From an uncultured Candidatus Saccharibacteria bacterium (lineage in GTDB: Bacteria; Patescibacteriota; Saccharimonadia; Saccharimonadales; Saccharimonadaceae), in NCBI GenBank assembly GCA_946222675.1, contig CAMIMA010000001.1:248001-312000 (forward strand): 64,000 nucleotides of DNA. The letters run 5' to 3'. The first letter of the stretch is position 1; each line of letters begins with the position of its first letter. Both the position numbers and the translations under genes were made by a program. Positions 40,514 through 49,667 of the stretch are shown here, piece after piece. Under the pieces are notes generated by a model. The model saw only the letters and a program-made list of their open reading frames with translations, was not told the DNA's origin and made no database searches.

Positions 40514-42049
40514 ATGACAAAGTTTTATTTAACGACCGCAATACCATATGCAAACGCTGCCCCGCATATTGGCACGGCGATGGATTATGTTTATGCTGAT
40601 GCACTACTGCGTTATCATCTGCTTAAGGGCGATGACGCTAAGCTATCGATTGGTACTGATGAGCACGGCACAAAGGTAGAGCAGAAGGCGCTTGCTAATG
40701 GCAAGACACCACAACAGTTTGTTGATGATTTGCAGCCGGAGTTTCAGAAGATGCGCGCGGCGTTAAATTTGGCTTTGGGGACAAGTTTAGACGAAGTGGC
40801 GCGGCCGCTTGACCAACAAGATTTTATAAAACAGCATATTTTGAATGTACGCACCTCTGACCCGACGCATTGTCGGCGCGTACAAGAAATTTGGCGTAAA
40901 CTAGTGGCGGCAGGTGTGATTTACAAGGGTAAGTATGAGGGCTGGGCTTGTACGGGTTGCGAGGCGTTTGTAACTGACCAAGAGGCGAAGGATAACAACT
41001 ACATTTGCCCTGACCACAAGAAGCCATACGATAAACTCAGTGAAGAGAATTATTATCTAAAGGTGTCGCAGTTTACGCCACAAATCAAGGAATTTATCAA
41101 GCGAGCCGTGGTACCAAGCTTTCGCGGTAAGGAACTACTAGCGTTAATTGGCGACGAAGCCAAGGATGTTTCGGTGTCGCGCCCACGCGCCAAGCTTAAC
41201 TGGGGTGTGCCAGTGCCGGATGATGACAGCCAAGTGATGTATGTTTGGGTAGATGCATTGTCGAACTATTTGACAGTGCTTGGCTATCCGGATAATTTCA
41301 AAGCCGATTATTGGCCAGCAGCAGTTGAGGTGGTTGGCAAGGATATTATTCGTTTCCATGCGATTATTTGGCCAGCGATTTTATTGGCGCTGGGACTAGA
41401 GCTACCACAGAAGCTGATGGTGCACGGTCATATTGGCGTGAACGGTACCAAGATGAGTAAGAGCTTGGGCAACGTGGTTAGTCCGCTAGCGGTGATTGAC
41501 GAATATGGGGTGGACGCTTTTCGTTACTATCTGATTCGGCACATTCCGACCTTTGATGACGGTGATTATACACCAGAGAAGTTTGCGGCGGCTTATAATG
41601 GTGAGCTTGCTAATGATTTAGGCAATTTAGTGGCGCGCGTGGCAGCAATGTTGCGCAAGTATTTTGATGGTGACCTCAGTAAAATTACTGATTTTGACGA
41701 GCTAAAAGATGCGACTGAAACGATGACCAACAATTATCGCGTAAATATGGACGCACTCAACTTGGCAGCCGCGGCTGAAAGTGTATTCAATTACATTCAC
41801 GGGCTGAATCAGTACATTGAGCAAGTGGCGCCGTGGCGTGTAGCTAAGCAAGATGAGCCGGCGCGTACCGACCGCTTGGTAGAGATTTTTTCAACGTTAG
41901 TGAATGATATCAATCGCGCGTCATTAGCGCTCAGGCCATTTATGCCTGGCACTGCGGATAAAATTCAGGCGGTTCTGGGTGGCGACTACGTGCCAGCCGA
42001 GACACCAATTCTCTTCCCGCGGTTGGAGGATGAACGTGCTAGCCGATAG
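40514..42049 (+). CDS. metG: Methionyl-tRNA synthetase
   Basis: 511 residues. Class I synthetase with HIGH-type motif YANAAPHIGTAM and KMSKS in GTKMSKSLGN. The zinc knuckle is CTGCEAF...ICPDH (three Cys, one His). The anticodon domain has the WRVAK segment. The C-terminal dimerisation domain of long MetRS is lacking. ATG 40514 is supported by the -10 box 6 nt upstream; an earlier in-frame start would lie within ksgA. The last 20 nt overlap tatD. Confidence 0.96.
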   Translation: MTKFYLTTAIPYANAAPHIGTAMDYVYADALLRYHLLKGDDAKLSIGTDEHGTKVEQKALANGKTPQQFVDDLQPEFQKMRAALNLALGTSLDEVARPLDQQDFIKQHILNVRTSDPTHCRRVQEIWRKLVAAGVIYKGKYEGWACTGCEAFVTDQEAKDNNYICPDHKKPYDKLSEENYYLKVSQFTPQIKEFIKRAVVPSFRGKELLALIGDEAKDVSVSRPRAKLNWGVPVPDDDSQVMYVWVDALSNYLTVLGYPDNFKADYWPAAVEVVGKDIIRFHAIIWPAILLALGLELPQKLMVHGHIGVNGTKMSKSLGNVVSPLAVIDEYGVDAFRYYLIRHIPTFDDGDYTPEKFAAAYNGELANDLGNLVARVAAMLRKYFDGDLSKITDFDELKDATETMTNNYRVNMDALNLAAAAESVFNYIHGLNQYIEQVAPWRVAKQDEPARTDRLVEIFSTLVNDINRASLALRPFMPGTADKIQAVLGGDYVPAETPILFPRLEDERASR

Positions 42050-42839
42050 TCACTGTCATATCCACGAGCCGGACTACGATTTACCTGCTGAGGGTGTGTT
42101 GAAGGCTGCGGCTGAAGCGAATGTGCGTCGAATTATTACCTTGTCGGGCGAAATGTCTGACTTGCAGCTAGCGCTCGACTACGCCAAGCGCTATCACGAC
42201 AGTTACGGTCTAAAAGTGTATGCTTGCTTAGGGGTGCATCCGCAAGAGGCGAGTAATTTACCGGATGACTTTATCGACCAAATTCGACGGCTAATTGAGC
42301 CGAACCGCGATGTGGTTTGTGGCGTGGGTGAAATTGGCTTGGATTATTACTATGATTTTGCTAGCCATGAACTGCAGATTAAAGCCTTAAAGGCGCAGCT
42401 TGAGCTAGCACATGAGCTTAACTTGCCGGTATCAATGCACATTCGGTCGGGTGACGGCGGCAACGCTTTTGATGACCTAATGGCAACGCTTGAGCAATTA
42501 CCATTTAAAATACACGGCGTGGTACACAGTTTTACTGATACCACCGAGAGTCTGTATCGTGTGCTAAATTATGGCTTGTATGTGGGGGTAAATGGTATCG
42601 CGACGTTTAATAAAGACCCAGAGTTAGCGGCGGCTTACGACCAGATGCCGCTAGAGCGGATTTTGCTTGAGACAGATTCGCCGTGGTTGACGCCAAAGCC
42701 GTATCGCGGTCAGACGAATCAGCCGGCGCGCATTAAAGATATTGCGGCGGCTATCGCAGCGCGGCGTGGATTAACGCTAGATGAAGTAGCGAAGCAGACG
42801 ACATCAAACACAGTTGCATTATACGATTTGGCGGCTTAG
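42030..42839 (+). CDS. TatD-family metal-dependent DNase/deoxyribonuclease
   Basis: 269 residues, TIM-barrel amidohydrolase fold. Metal ligands: ADSHCHIHE (HxH), GEIGLDYYY (Glu), SMHIRSG (His), GVVHSFTD (His) and ETDSPWL (Asp). Family members are 3'-5' exonucleases with roles in DNA repair or fragmentation. Shine-Dalgarno TTGGAGG lies directly before the ATG, inside the end of metG. metG and tatD adjacency is common in bacteria. Confidence 0.93.
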   Translation: MNVLADSHCHIHEPDYDLPAEGVLKAAAEANVRRIITLSGEMSDLQLALDYAKRYHDSYGLKVYACLGVHPQEASNLPDDFIDQIRRLIEPNRDVVCGVGEIGLDYYYDFASHELQIKALKAQLELAHELNLPVSMHIRSGDGGNAFDDLMATLEQLPFKIHGVVHSFTDTTESLYRVLNYGLYVGVNGIATFNKDPELAAAYDQMPLERILLETDSPWLTPKPYRGQTNQPARIKDIAAAIAARRGLTLDEVAKQTTSNTVALYDLAA

Positions 42840-42843
42840 GTGG

Positions 42844-42849
42844 TAAAAT
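42844..42849 (+). promoter_or_regulatory. -10 box of the nifS-like gene
   Basis: GTGG-TAAAAT, 7 nt before ATG 42857; only a weak AAGG lies between. Confidence 0.55.
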
Positions 42850-42856
42850 AAAGGTA

Positions 42857-44008
42857 ATGATTTATTTAGATCATGCTGCCGCTACCCCCGTTGACCCGCG
42901 GGTTTTAAAGACAATGCTGCCTTACTTTAGTGATAACTTTTTTAATCCGGCGGCAGCTTATACGCCGGCACGTGAAGTAAAGGCTGACTTTGAGGGGGCG
43001 CGGCATCGTTTGGCGATGGTTATTGGCGCTCGCCCAGCGGAAATTGTTTTGACGGCTGGTGCGACTGAGTCGGATAATATTGCCTTACATGGCGTGACGG
43101 GCGAGGTTATTACCACGGCAATTGAACATCCGGCGGTGTTAGCGTTGGCGCGCGCCAGAGGTGGCAATATCTTGTCGGTAGATAGCGAGGGCCAAATCAA
43201 CTTGGCGGAGCTAAAGGCAGCGATTACTGACCAGACTGAGCTAGTGTCGGTTTGCTATGTTAATAGTGAAACTGGCACAGTGGCGGACTTAAAGGCGATT
43301 AGCGAAGTACTGGCGGAATGCCGTGCCGAGCGTCGCTCGCGCAATCTTAAGCGCCAGCTACTGCTTCATACTGATGCTTCACAGGCTGTTGGCGTGTGTG
43401 ATTTAAATGTGGCGCGTTTGGGTGTTGATTTAATGACTTTGAACGCCGGCAAATGCTATGGGCCAAAGCAGACTGGATTACTTTATGTGCGTGGTGGCGT
43501 GATATTGAGGCCGTTAATTTATGGCGGCGGCCAAGAAATGGGATTGCGCGCCGGAACAGAAAATGTTGCTAACGCTGTCGGGTTTGCGGTGGCGCTTGAG
43601 TTAGCAGAACGTTTGCGAAAAAGTGAAACGAAGCGACTAAGCGTAATGCGTCGTAGGTTAGTAGCATATCTGCAGACCGAACTGCCGAATGCGCAAATTA
43701 ACGGCAGCAAAGCGCATCAATCGCCAGCGATTTTGAATTTTTCAGTGCCAGGGCTGGATGGCGAGCGAGCAGTGTTTGCGCTTGACGAGCGTGGTGTCAT
43801 GGTGTCGACAGGGTCGGCTTGCGCGGCGAATCGCGGTACTAGGTCGCATGTGCTACTGGCGTTAGGTTTATCGCCAGAGCTAGTGGATGGCTCAATCCGG
43901 TTGTCTTTGGGCCGCTTGGTAGACGATGCTAAATTAACCGAGTTAGAGCAAATATTGGCGCCGGTAATTAAAGAGCAATTGCAATTTGGGAGCGCGGTAT
44001 GCATTTAG
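42857..44008 (+). CDS. Cysteine desulfurase, NifS/IscS type
   Basis: 383 residues. IYLDHAAATPVDPRVL at the start, ATESDNIAL, HTDASQAVG, the PLP lysine in LNAGKCYGPKQTG, and the catalytic Cys in VSTGSACAANRGTRSHVL. This is the IscS/NifS class, distinct from SufS at 16495. It lies upstream of mnmA, with the DUF218 gene between, so its likely client is MnmA, which needs persulfide sulfur for 2-thiouridine. The 3' end overlaps the DUF218 gene by 10 nt. Confidence 0.94.
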   Translation: MIYLDHAAATPVDPRVLKTMLPYFSDNFFNPAAAYTPAREVKADFEGARHRLAMVIGARPAEIVLTAGATESDNIALHGVTGEVITTAIEHPAVLALARARGGNILSVDSEGQINLAELKAAITDQTELVSVCYVNSETGTVADLKAISEVLAECRAERRSRNLKRQLLLHTDASQAVGVCDLNVARLGVDLMTLNAGKCYGPKQTGLLYVRGGVILRPLIYGGGQEMGLRAGTENVANAVGFAVALELAERLRKSETKRLSVMRRRLVAYLQTELPNAQINGSKAHQSPAILNFSVPGLDGERAVFALDERGVMVSTGSACAANRGTRSHVLLALGLSPELVDGSIRLSLGRLVDDAKLTELEQILAPVIKEQLQFGSAVCI

Positions 44009-44616
44009 TATTAAAAATTGTGTTATCAATCATAACTCCCCTGTTAGTATTGGCGATTGCTTTTGTAATCGCAACCGACAAAGTATTAGTGACGGACGAT
44101 TTGGCGGGCTGCCAGCAGCCGTCGGATGCGGGACGTTGTCAGAAAGCGGATGTCATTGTAGCAGTGAGCGGTGGTAATACGCTTGCTCGTGCCGAGCGCG
44201 CTGTTGATTTATACAAGAAAGGCTGGGCGCCGAAGGTAATATTTAGTGGCGCTGCGGCTGACCCGACTACGGCCTCTAATGCCGAGATGATGCGTCGTTA
44301 TGCCATTAAGCAAGGTGTGCCAGAGGCAGCGTTGGTGGCGGAAGGCGGTAGTCGTAATACTAAGGAGAATGCTGCGAACAGTAGTAAATTATTGCACAGC
44401 TTGAAGGCGCAGCGGGCAATTTTAGTGAGTAGCCCTTATCATTTGTATCGTGTGAAGTCTAACTTCGAGAAGATTGACCGTAATATCAGTTATCGAACGA
44501 CAGCGGCACATGACCGGTTATGGCATCTTTGGTTCTTCAAGCCTAAGGGCTGGTCGACGGCTATTGTGGAATGGGGCGGCATCATGGAATTATCTGCAGG
44601 AGTGCATGTAAAATGA
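43999..44616 (+). CDS. DUF218 (YdcF/SanA-like) membrane-anchored protein
   Basis: 205 residues. One N-terminal membrane segment (residues 4-27) followed by an extracytoplasmic DUF218 domain: DVIVAVSGGNTLARAERAVDLYKKG, ILVSSPYHLYR. The family includes SanA and YdcF; proposed roles are in envelope integrity and in handling nucleotide-like or polyprenyl ligands, none certain. The start overlaps the desulfurase by 10 nt and its TGA overlaps the mnmA ATG (ATGA). Confidence 0.88.
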   Translation: MHLVLKIVLSIITPLLVLAIAFVIATDKVLVTDDLAGCQQPSDAGRCQKADVIVAVSGGNTLARAERAVDLYKKGWAPKVIFSGAAADPTTASNAEMMRRYAIKQGVPEAALVAEGGSRNTKENAANSSKLLHSLKAQRAILVSSPYHLYRVKSNFEKIDRNISYRTTAAHDRLWHLWFFKPKGWSTAIVEWGGIMELSAGVHVK

Positions 44617-45656
44617 CCAAAGTTTATGTTGGTATGTCGGGCGGCGTTGACTCGTCTTTGTCGGCGGCCTTACTCCAAGAGCAGGGCTACGATGTGGTCG
44701 GCGTTTATATGAAGAACTGGACGGAAGACTTGCCGGGCATGCAATGTCCTTGGGCGGCCGATCTAGCTGACGCCAAGCGAGTGGCAGTGCACCTTGGTAT
44801 ACCGTTTAAGGTGTTTGACTTTCAGACTGAGTACAAACAGCTAGTGGTTGATTATATGCTTGATGAGTACAAACAAGGTAGGACGCCAAATCCAGACATC
44901 ATGTGTAACCAAAACGTCAAATTTGGTTTGTTTTTGCGTGCGGCTTTGGCGGACGGGGCGGATATGATTGCTACTGGTCATTATGCTGGTTCAGACGGTT
45001 CTCGCCTCTTGCGCGCAGCGGATGAAGCTAAGGATCAGACGTATTTTTTGTATCGCATTACGGGGCAGGCAGTTAGTAAAACGATTTTTCCACTGGCGCA
45101 TTATCAGACCAAGCAGCAAGTGCGTGCAGATGCCGCTCAGCGCGGTTTAGTGACGGCGCGGAAGCGTGATTCGCAAGGCATTTGCTTTGTGGGTACGGTG
45201 GGAATTAAGGATTTTTTGAGTCAGTATGTTGAAACAGCGCCTGGTAATGTCATTGAGCAAGAGACCGGTAAGGTGTTGGGGCGCCATGACGGGGCAATTT
45301 TTTACACCTTCGGTCAGCGCCACGGGCTAAACGTGGGCGGCGGTTTGCCTTATTATGTGGTGGGTAAAAATATGGAGCGCAACGAAGTTTATGTGAGTCG
45401 CAATTTGAACGCTGCTGGATTCTTTAAGGATGAAATACTATTACATATGGTACATTGGATAAACGACGCGTCACGACCAGATAAAAAGTACCAGATTCGG
45501 GTGCGCCATCGGGCGCCACTAGTGCCATCTAGCTTGCAGTATGTGGGTGATGGCTTGCTTATTAAGCCGGATGAACCGGAGCGTGCGGTTGCTGCTGGGC
45601 AGTCGATTGTGATTTATGACGACCAAGAGTGTTTGGGTGGTGGTATTGTCCGCTAG
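44613..45656 (+). CDS. mnmA: tRNA-specific 2-thiouridylase MnmA
   Basis: 347 residues. Adds sulfur at U34 of tRNA Lys, Glu and Gln. The PP-loop is VGMSGGVDSSLSA; the catalytic cysteines are in NPDIMCNQNVKF and DSQGICFVG. Start at ATG 44613, in overlap with the DUF218 stop, with GCAGGAG 11 nt before. Both tRNA-Lys(TTT) and tRNA-Glu(TTC) substrates are in this window. The sulfur donor is probably the NifS-type enzyme just upstream. Confidence 0.96.
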   Translation: MTKVYVGMSGGVDSSLSAALLQEQGYDVVGVYMKNWTEDLPGMQCPWAADLADAKRVAVHLGIPFKVFDFQTEYKQLVVDYMLDEYKQGRTPNPDIMCNQNVKFGLFLRAALADGADMIATGHYAGSDGSRLLRAADEAKDQTYFLYRITGQAVSKTIFPLAHYQTKQQVRADAAQRGLVTARKRDSQGICFVGTVGIKDFLSQYVETAPGNVIEQETGKVLGRHDGAIFYTFGQRHGLNVGGGLPYYVVGKNMERNEVYVSRNLNAAGFFKDEILLHMVHWINDASRPDKKYQIRVRHRAPLVPSSLQYVGDGLLIKPDEPERAVAAGQSIVIYDDQECLGGGIVR

Positions 45657-45671
45657 TGCCCAGCTATGTGG

Positions 45672-45677
45672 TAAAAT
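45672..45677 (+). promoter_or_regulatory. -10 box of alaS (leaderless)
   Basis: TGTGG-TAAAAT, 6 nt before ATG 45684; no Shine-Dalgarno. Confidence 0.6.
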
Positions 45678-45683
45678 GGTACT

Positions 45684-47090
45684 ATGAATGCTGAGGATAT
45701 TAGACAAAAGTTTTTGGACTATGCCAAGAATAACGGTCACTATATTTTAGACCGCGCTAAGGTTGTACCAGAGAACGATAAAACAACATTATTCACCGGC
45801 TCCGGTATGCAGCCACTTTTGAAGTATTTATTAGGTGAGCCGCATCCGCATGGTACGCGTTTAGCTGATTCGCAGACTTGCGTGCGGGCGCAGGATATTG
45901 AAGAGGTGGGCGATAACCGCCACACAACCTTTTTTGAGATGCTAGGCAACTGGAGTTTGGGTGATTACTTCAAACGTGAGCAATTAACCTGGTTCTTTAA
46001 TTTTCTCACCGAGGAGGTTGGTCTCGACCCGAATCGGTTGCATGTTACTTGTTTTCAGGGTGACCCAGAGAATAACGTGCCACGCGATACTGAGGCGGCG
46101 GAAATTTGGCAGGAATTATTTGCCTCTAAAGGCATTAAAGCTGAAATGTGCGATATGGGTTCGGAGGCGCATGGCGCCGAAGTCGGTATGCCAGAGAATG
46201 CGCGTATTTTCTTCTATGATGGTAGTAAAAACTGGTGGAGCCGTAATGGTGGCCCAGCTACGACGCCGCTAGGCGACCCATGTGGCCCAGATAGTGAAGT
46301 GTTTTATGAATTTTCTGATATTCAGCATGACGTAAAGTTTGGTAAGCACTGTCACCCGAACTGTGATTGCGGCCGTTATATGGAAATTGGTAATCAGGTT
46401 TTCACGCAGTATGTAAAGCGCGAACATGGGTTTGACTTATTGCCAAAGAAGAATGTGGACTTTGGTGGCGGTTTGGAGCGCATTGCGGCAGCTGCGATTG
46501 ATTCGCCGGACGTCTTTAAGACTACCTTATTTACCCCGATTATCACCCATTTAGAGCAGATTAGTGGCAAGTCTTACGCTGACCATCAGCAGTCAATGCG
46601 GGTGATTGCTGATCACTTGCGTGCTGCTACCTTCCTCGCGGTAGATGGAGTGCGGCCAAGTAATAAGCAACAGGGGTATGTGATGCGCCGATTGATTCGC
46701 CGCGCTGTGCGCTTTGCCTTTGACTTGGGTGTGGAGCAGAATTTCATGGAGGAGATTGTGCCGGTTATCGCTGGTATTTATGAAAAGTTTTTCCCAGAAG
46801 TTGAGGCGGCACGCGATGAGGTGATTGCTGTGATGGTGAAGGAAGAAAAGGCTTTTCGCCAGACTTTGCGTAAGGGTATTAAGGAATTTAGCAAGCTATC
46901 GACTGATGGTTTAACCGGTGAAGAAATTTTCCGCTTGTATGATACCTATGGCTTCCCAGTGGAGTTATCGGTGGAAGAGGCAGCCAAGCGTTGTATTACT
47001 ATTCCTGATGATTGGCGTGAGCAGTTTGAGGCGCAGATGCAGCATCAGCGTGAGTTGAGCCAAGCAGCAACTAAGAAAAATAAGTTCTAA
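45684..47090 (+). CDS. alaS: Alanyl-tRNA synthetase, half-length (catalytic + tRNA-recognition parts only)
   Basis: 468 residues against about 870 in usual bacterial AlaRS. Class II motifs are intact: FTGSGMQPLLKYLLG, HTTFFEMLGNWSLGDYF (motif 2) and FGGGLERIAAA (motif 3). The tRNA-recognition helices end in FEAAM-type EQFEAQMQHQRELSQAATK. The gene stops there. The editing domain (HxxxH and Cys) and the C-Ala domain are missing. A terminator hairpin 23 nt on shows the end is real rather than a frameshift. It resembles the 1-461 fragment of E. coli AlaRS known to charge tRNA. No separate editing gene lies in this window. Confidence 0.93.
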   Translation: MNAEDIRQKFLDYAKNNGHYILDRAKVVPENDKTTLFTGSGMQPLLKYLLGEPHPHGTRLADSQTCVRAQDIEEVGDNRHTTFFEMLGNWSLGDYFKREQLTWFFNFLTEEVGLDPNRLHVTCFQGDPENNVPRDTEAAEIWQELFASKGIKAEMCDMGSEAHGAEVGMPENARIFFYDGSKNWWSRNGGPATTPLGDPCGPDSEVFYEFSDIQHDVKFGKHCHPNCDCGRYMEIGNQVFTQYVKREHGFDLLPKKNVDFGGGLERIAAAAIDSPDVFKTTLFTPIITHLEQISGKSYADHQQSMRVIADHLRAATFLAVDGVRPSNKQQGYVMRRLIRRAVRFAFDLGVEQNFMEEIVPVIAGIYEKFFPEVEAARDEVIAVMVKEEKAFRQTLRKGIKEFSKLSTDGLTGEEIFRLYDTYGFPVELSVEEAAKRCITIPDDWREQFEAQMQHQRELSQAATKKNKF

Positions 47091-47112
47091 ACTATTTGAC
47101 GATTAAAGATTT

Positions 47113-47135
47113 AAAAGGGGCGATCAGCCCCTTTT
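47113..47135 (+). terminator. Terminator after alaS
   Basis: AAAAGGGGC/GCCCCTTTT, a 9-bp stem with a GATCA loop; the T run is part of the stem. Confidence 0.75.
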
Positions 47136-47161
47136 AGTGTTGACTACTATGGTGGTTGTGT

Positions 47162-47167
47162 TAAAAT
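47162..47167 (+). promoter_or_regulatory. -10 box of the 47200 surface protein gene
   Basis: TGTGT-TAAAAT; about 30 nt of leader with AAGGG before GTG 47200. Confidence 0.5.
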
Positions 47168-47199
47168 AATCATAAGGACAATTAAAAGTAAGGGTAGTA

Positions 47200-49656
47200 G
47201 TGGACAATAAAAATAAATCTAACTCTAATTCATATAATCCAAACGCTGACGCGTGGGCGAAGGGTCTTGGTAACCCGAATGACCCGTCGAAGTGGGCATA
47301 TACCTCCGCGAAAGATGATGCTGAGCCAACAGATGATTCTAAAACATCGGACGAAAGACTTGTTAGTAACAAGTCTTTGTATGATGACTTATTTAAAGTT
47401 AGTGAGCAGGCGTCGGCGCGGCACTCGGAGGAGCCATTAAATCCTGACACTAACGAAAATAATGACAATAAGCGCGAAACCGCCGATGATTTAAAGACGG
47501 AGATTATCGGTGATCCAATTACAGAAGTTCCATTTAATCAAACTGAAGGTCAGCGTGACTATGACAAATATAAGCCAGGCAAATACGAGAATGTTCGTTC
47601 GGAGAGTATTGAAGAGCACGAAGCGCGTCAACGGGCGGAACGTAATGTTGCCGGAGGAGATGCCGACCATGATCAAGAGGCTAAGTATAAGCTACATATT
47701 GATATCGATGATGCTATGGTTGAGCAAGCTGAGAAAGCGGGTAATTTAGACAATGTACCAACTGAGGTAAAGGCAAAATATGGTTTGCTGAGTCGTCAAG
47801 AGCGTAAGGCGATTAGCGACGATATGATAGCCAGCTATTCATTATTCGATAACTTACCTTCGTTTGGTGATGCAATAAAAATGCGCGACAAGGTATCGCG
47901 TGAGATGCTGAGTTCGGAACGTACTGGTGGTTGGAGCGACAGAAGTAGGGAAAAGTTGCGCGATTATAAAGGTGTTCTGAATGATCTCGCTGGTGAGTAT
48001 GGTAAATCTCTGTCTGACGCATCTAAAAACACGGGTCATCCACTAAATGATCGTGATATTAATTTAGCTACAATAACTTTCTTTAAGCAGTGGATTAAAT
48101 CAACTGAGTTAAAGAAGGTTGAGCAAGCTAACCATACGCTGCGCAATCGATTTGCTAATTTTAAGGACAGGATTGTCGAATCATTTAGAGATAAAAATAA
48201 GCGCAAAATGGCCGTTAAAGCAATTGCGGCAACAGTGGGCGGTATTTTGTCGGTTGGCGCTTTTGTTGGTTTAGCGAACAGTGAGCATTATATGGGTAAC
48301 AATAGAGCTAATGCGCCAATTACGGCTACAATTAACCCACGCGTGAAAGAACACCATGCTGAGAAGCATGAGAAGTCCAAAGTTAAACACGATACGGAGA
48401 CAAAAGTTGATGTAAAAGACTTAAACCGTGCTGAAGTTCATTATACAGCAGATAATTTACCGAAGGCGGATTATCATCTATGGGGTACTGCACGTGGTGA
48501 TGGTACGTATGACATAAGTCGCAAAGTCAACTCAACGGCATTTAGCACGCCATTACCAAATAATTTGGAAGGGGCTAAGTCGTATTACTTCGAGGGTACT
48601 ACTTCAAACCCGCAGCAACAGGCAATCTATTCAGTTAATCTATTGAGCGATGCGCAGCTAAACAAGCTCGGCTTCACTGGCAATCGTGCTGATGGAGCTG
48701 CTATTGACGCATTTGCGGCGCGGTTATCGGGTGATAATCAATTGCGCGCTGATGCCATGAATGATTTAGCCGATTTAATGAACGATGGCAAGATTAATAT
48801 AGAGTTTGCGGAATTGCCGGCTGGCGAATATGAGAACTATGGTATTAGGCAAAATTCAGATGGCACTAAGCACTTAGTATATGACACGATTCGAGTGGAT
48901 GATGGTAAACTTAGCGTAGTTAAATTTGGCGACATGTATGTTAATATGGCGTGTGGCAATGTGCTAGTTAGAATGAATATACCTCAGGCTCCTGCGCCAG
49001 TGGTACAACAAACTGAGACTACAACTAATAGTACGCCAACACCATCACCAGATACTACCACCGATATAACACACGATACGACAGTAGATATTCATCACGA
49101 CACTCCAGCTCCTAACCCAGAATCTACTCCTACCCCAACGCCGACTCCTGAGCCAACTCCTACACCAACGCCTAATAATCCAACTCCAGCTCCTAACCCG
49201 GAACCGGAGCCTACTCCGACACCGGATACCCCAGAGCCAGAAACTAAATTGGAGCCAAAGGTGATATCGAAGATTCAACGTCAGAATGCATCAAGTAATT
49301 ATACGGTGAATCATCGACCGGGTTCGGCTGAAAATCCGAATGGTGTGACCGAGCATATAACGCATAATGCAGTTAGTGGCGAGAAGCCTAGCGCAACACC
49401 AGAGTCTAAGCCAGAAGCGCCTAAGATGAAGGAAGTGCACTTTAAGGATCGTGTATTTGCAAACAACATGAATAATTTAATGAAGAATATTGTGGCAATT
49501 ACAGAAGCAAAGAACGTTACTGAAGCTGGTGTGCAGAATGCCAAGGTGGTCCAAGGTGGTCCAAGCTATGAAGAGATGAAGCAAAATAGCGTGCATGCTA
49601 CGGGTGTAGATAACGCCACTGGGCAAGCAGTAGATTTGGCGAATGATATAAGCTAG
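47200..49656 (+). CDS. Large membrane-spanning protein with Pro/Thr-rich stalk, unknown function
   Basis: 818 residues, GTG start after AAGGG. Residues 1-335 are hydrophilic, Asn/Asp/Lys-rich and probably cytosolic, starting with NPNADAWAKGLGNPNDPSKW. One membrane segment lies at about 337-360. Residues 365-605 form an outside domain; 605-690 is a Pro/Thr stalk (TPTPTPTPEPTPTPTP); the last 130 residues are of mixed composition. There is no LPxTG. Two slip-prone DNA repeats lie in the stalk and tail. Its partner at 49721 follows after 64 nt. A surface role (adhesion or contact with a host) is inferred only from the layout. Confidence 0.8.
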   Translation: MDNKNKSNSNSYNPNADAWAKGLGNPNDPSKWAYTSAKDDAEPTDDSKTSDERLVSNKSLYDDLFKVSEQASARHSEEPLNPDTNENNDNKRETADDLKTEIIGDPITEVPFNQTEGQRDYDKYKPGKYENVRSESIEEHEARQRAERNVAGGDADHDQEAKYKLHIDIDDAMVEQAEKAGNLDNVPTEVKAKYGLLSRQERKAISDDMIASYSLFDNLPSFGDAIKMRDKVSREMLSSERTGGWSDRSREKLRDYKGVLNDLAGEYGKSLSDASKNTGHPLNDRDINLATITFFKQWIKSTELKKVEQANHTLRNRFANFKDRIVESFRDKNKRKMAVKAIAATVGGILSVGAFVGLANSEHYMGNNRANAPITATINPRVKEHHAEKHEKSKVKHDTETKVDVKDLNRAEVHYTADNLPKADYHLWGTARGDGTYDISRKVNSTAFSTPLPNNLEGAKSYYFEGTTSNPQQQAIYSVNLLSDAQLNKLGFTGNRADGAAIDAFAARLSGDNQLRADAMNDLADLMNDGKINIEFAELPAGEYENYGIRQNSDGTKHLVYDTIRVDDGKLSVVKFGDMYVNMACGNVLVRMNIPQAPAPVVQQTETTTNSTPTPSPDTTTDITHDTTVDIHHDTPAPNPESTPTPTPTPEPTPTPTPNNPTPAPNPEPEPTPTPDTPEPETKLEPKVISKIQRQNASSNYTVNHRPGSAENPNGVTEHITHNAVSGEKPSATPESKPEAPKMKEVHFKDRVFANNMNNLMKNIVAITEAKNVTEAGVQNAKVVQGGPSYEEMKQNSVHATGVDNATGQAVDLANDIS
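49102..49199 (+). repeat. 17-bp direct repeat in the Pro/Thr stalk
   Basis: ACTCCAGCTCCTAACCC occurs at 49102-49118 and 49183-49199, 81 bp apart (27 codons, so in frame). Recombination between copies would remove 27 residues of stalk without a frameshift. Confidence 0.8.
49541..49565 (+). repeat. 10-bp tandem duplication near the end of the 47200 gene
   Basis: CCAAGGTGGT twice in a row, then CCAAG. Loss of one unit shifts the frame and reaches a TGA within about ten codons, replacing the last 35 residues. Confidence 0.85.
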
Positions 49657-49667
49657 ATGTAATAACA

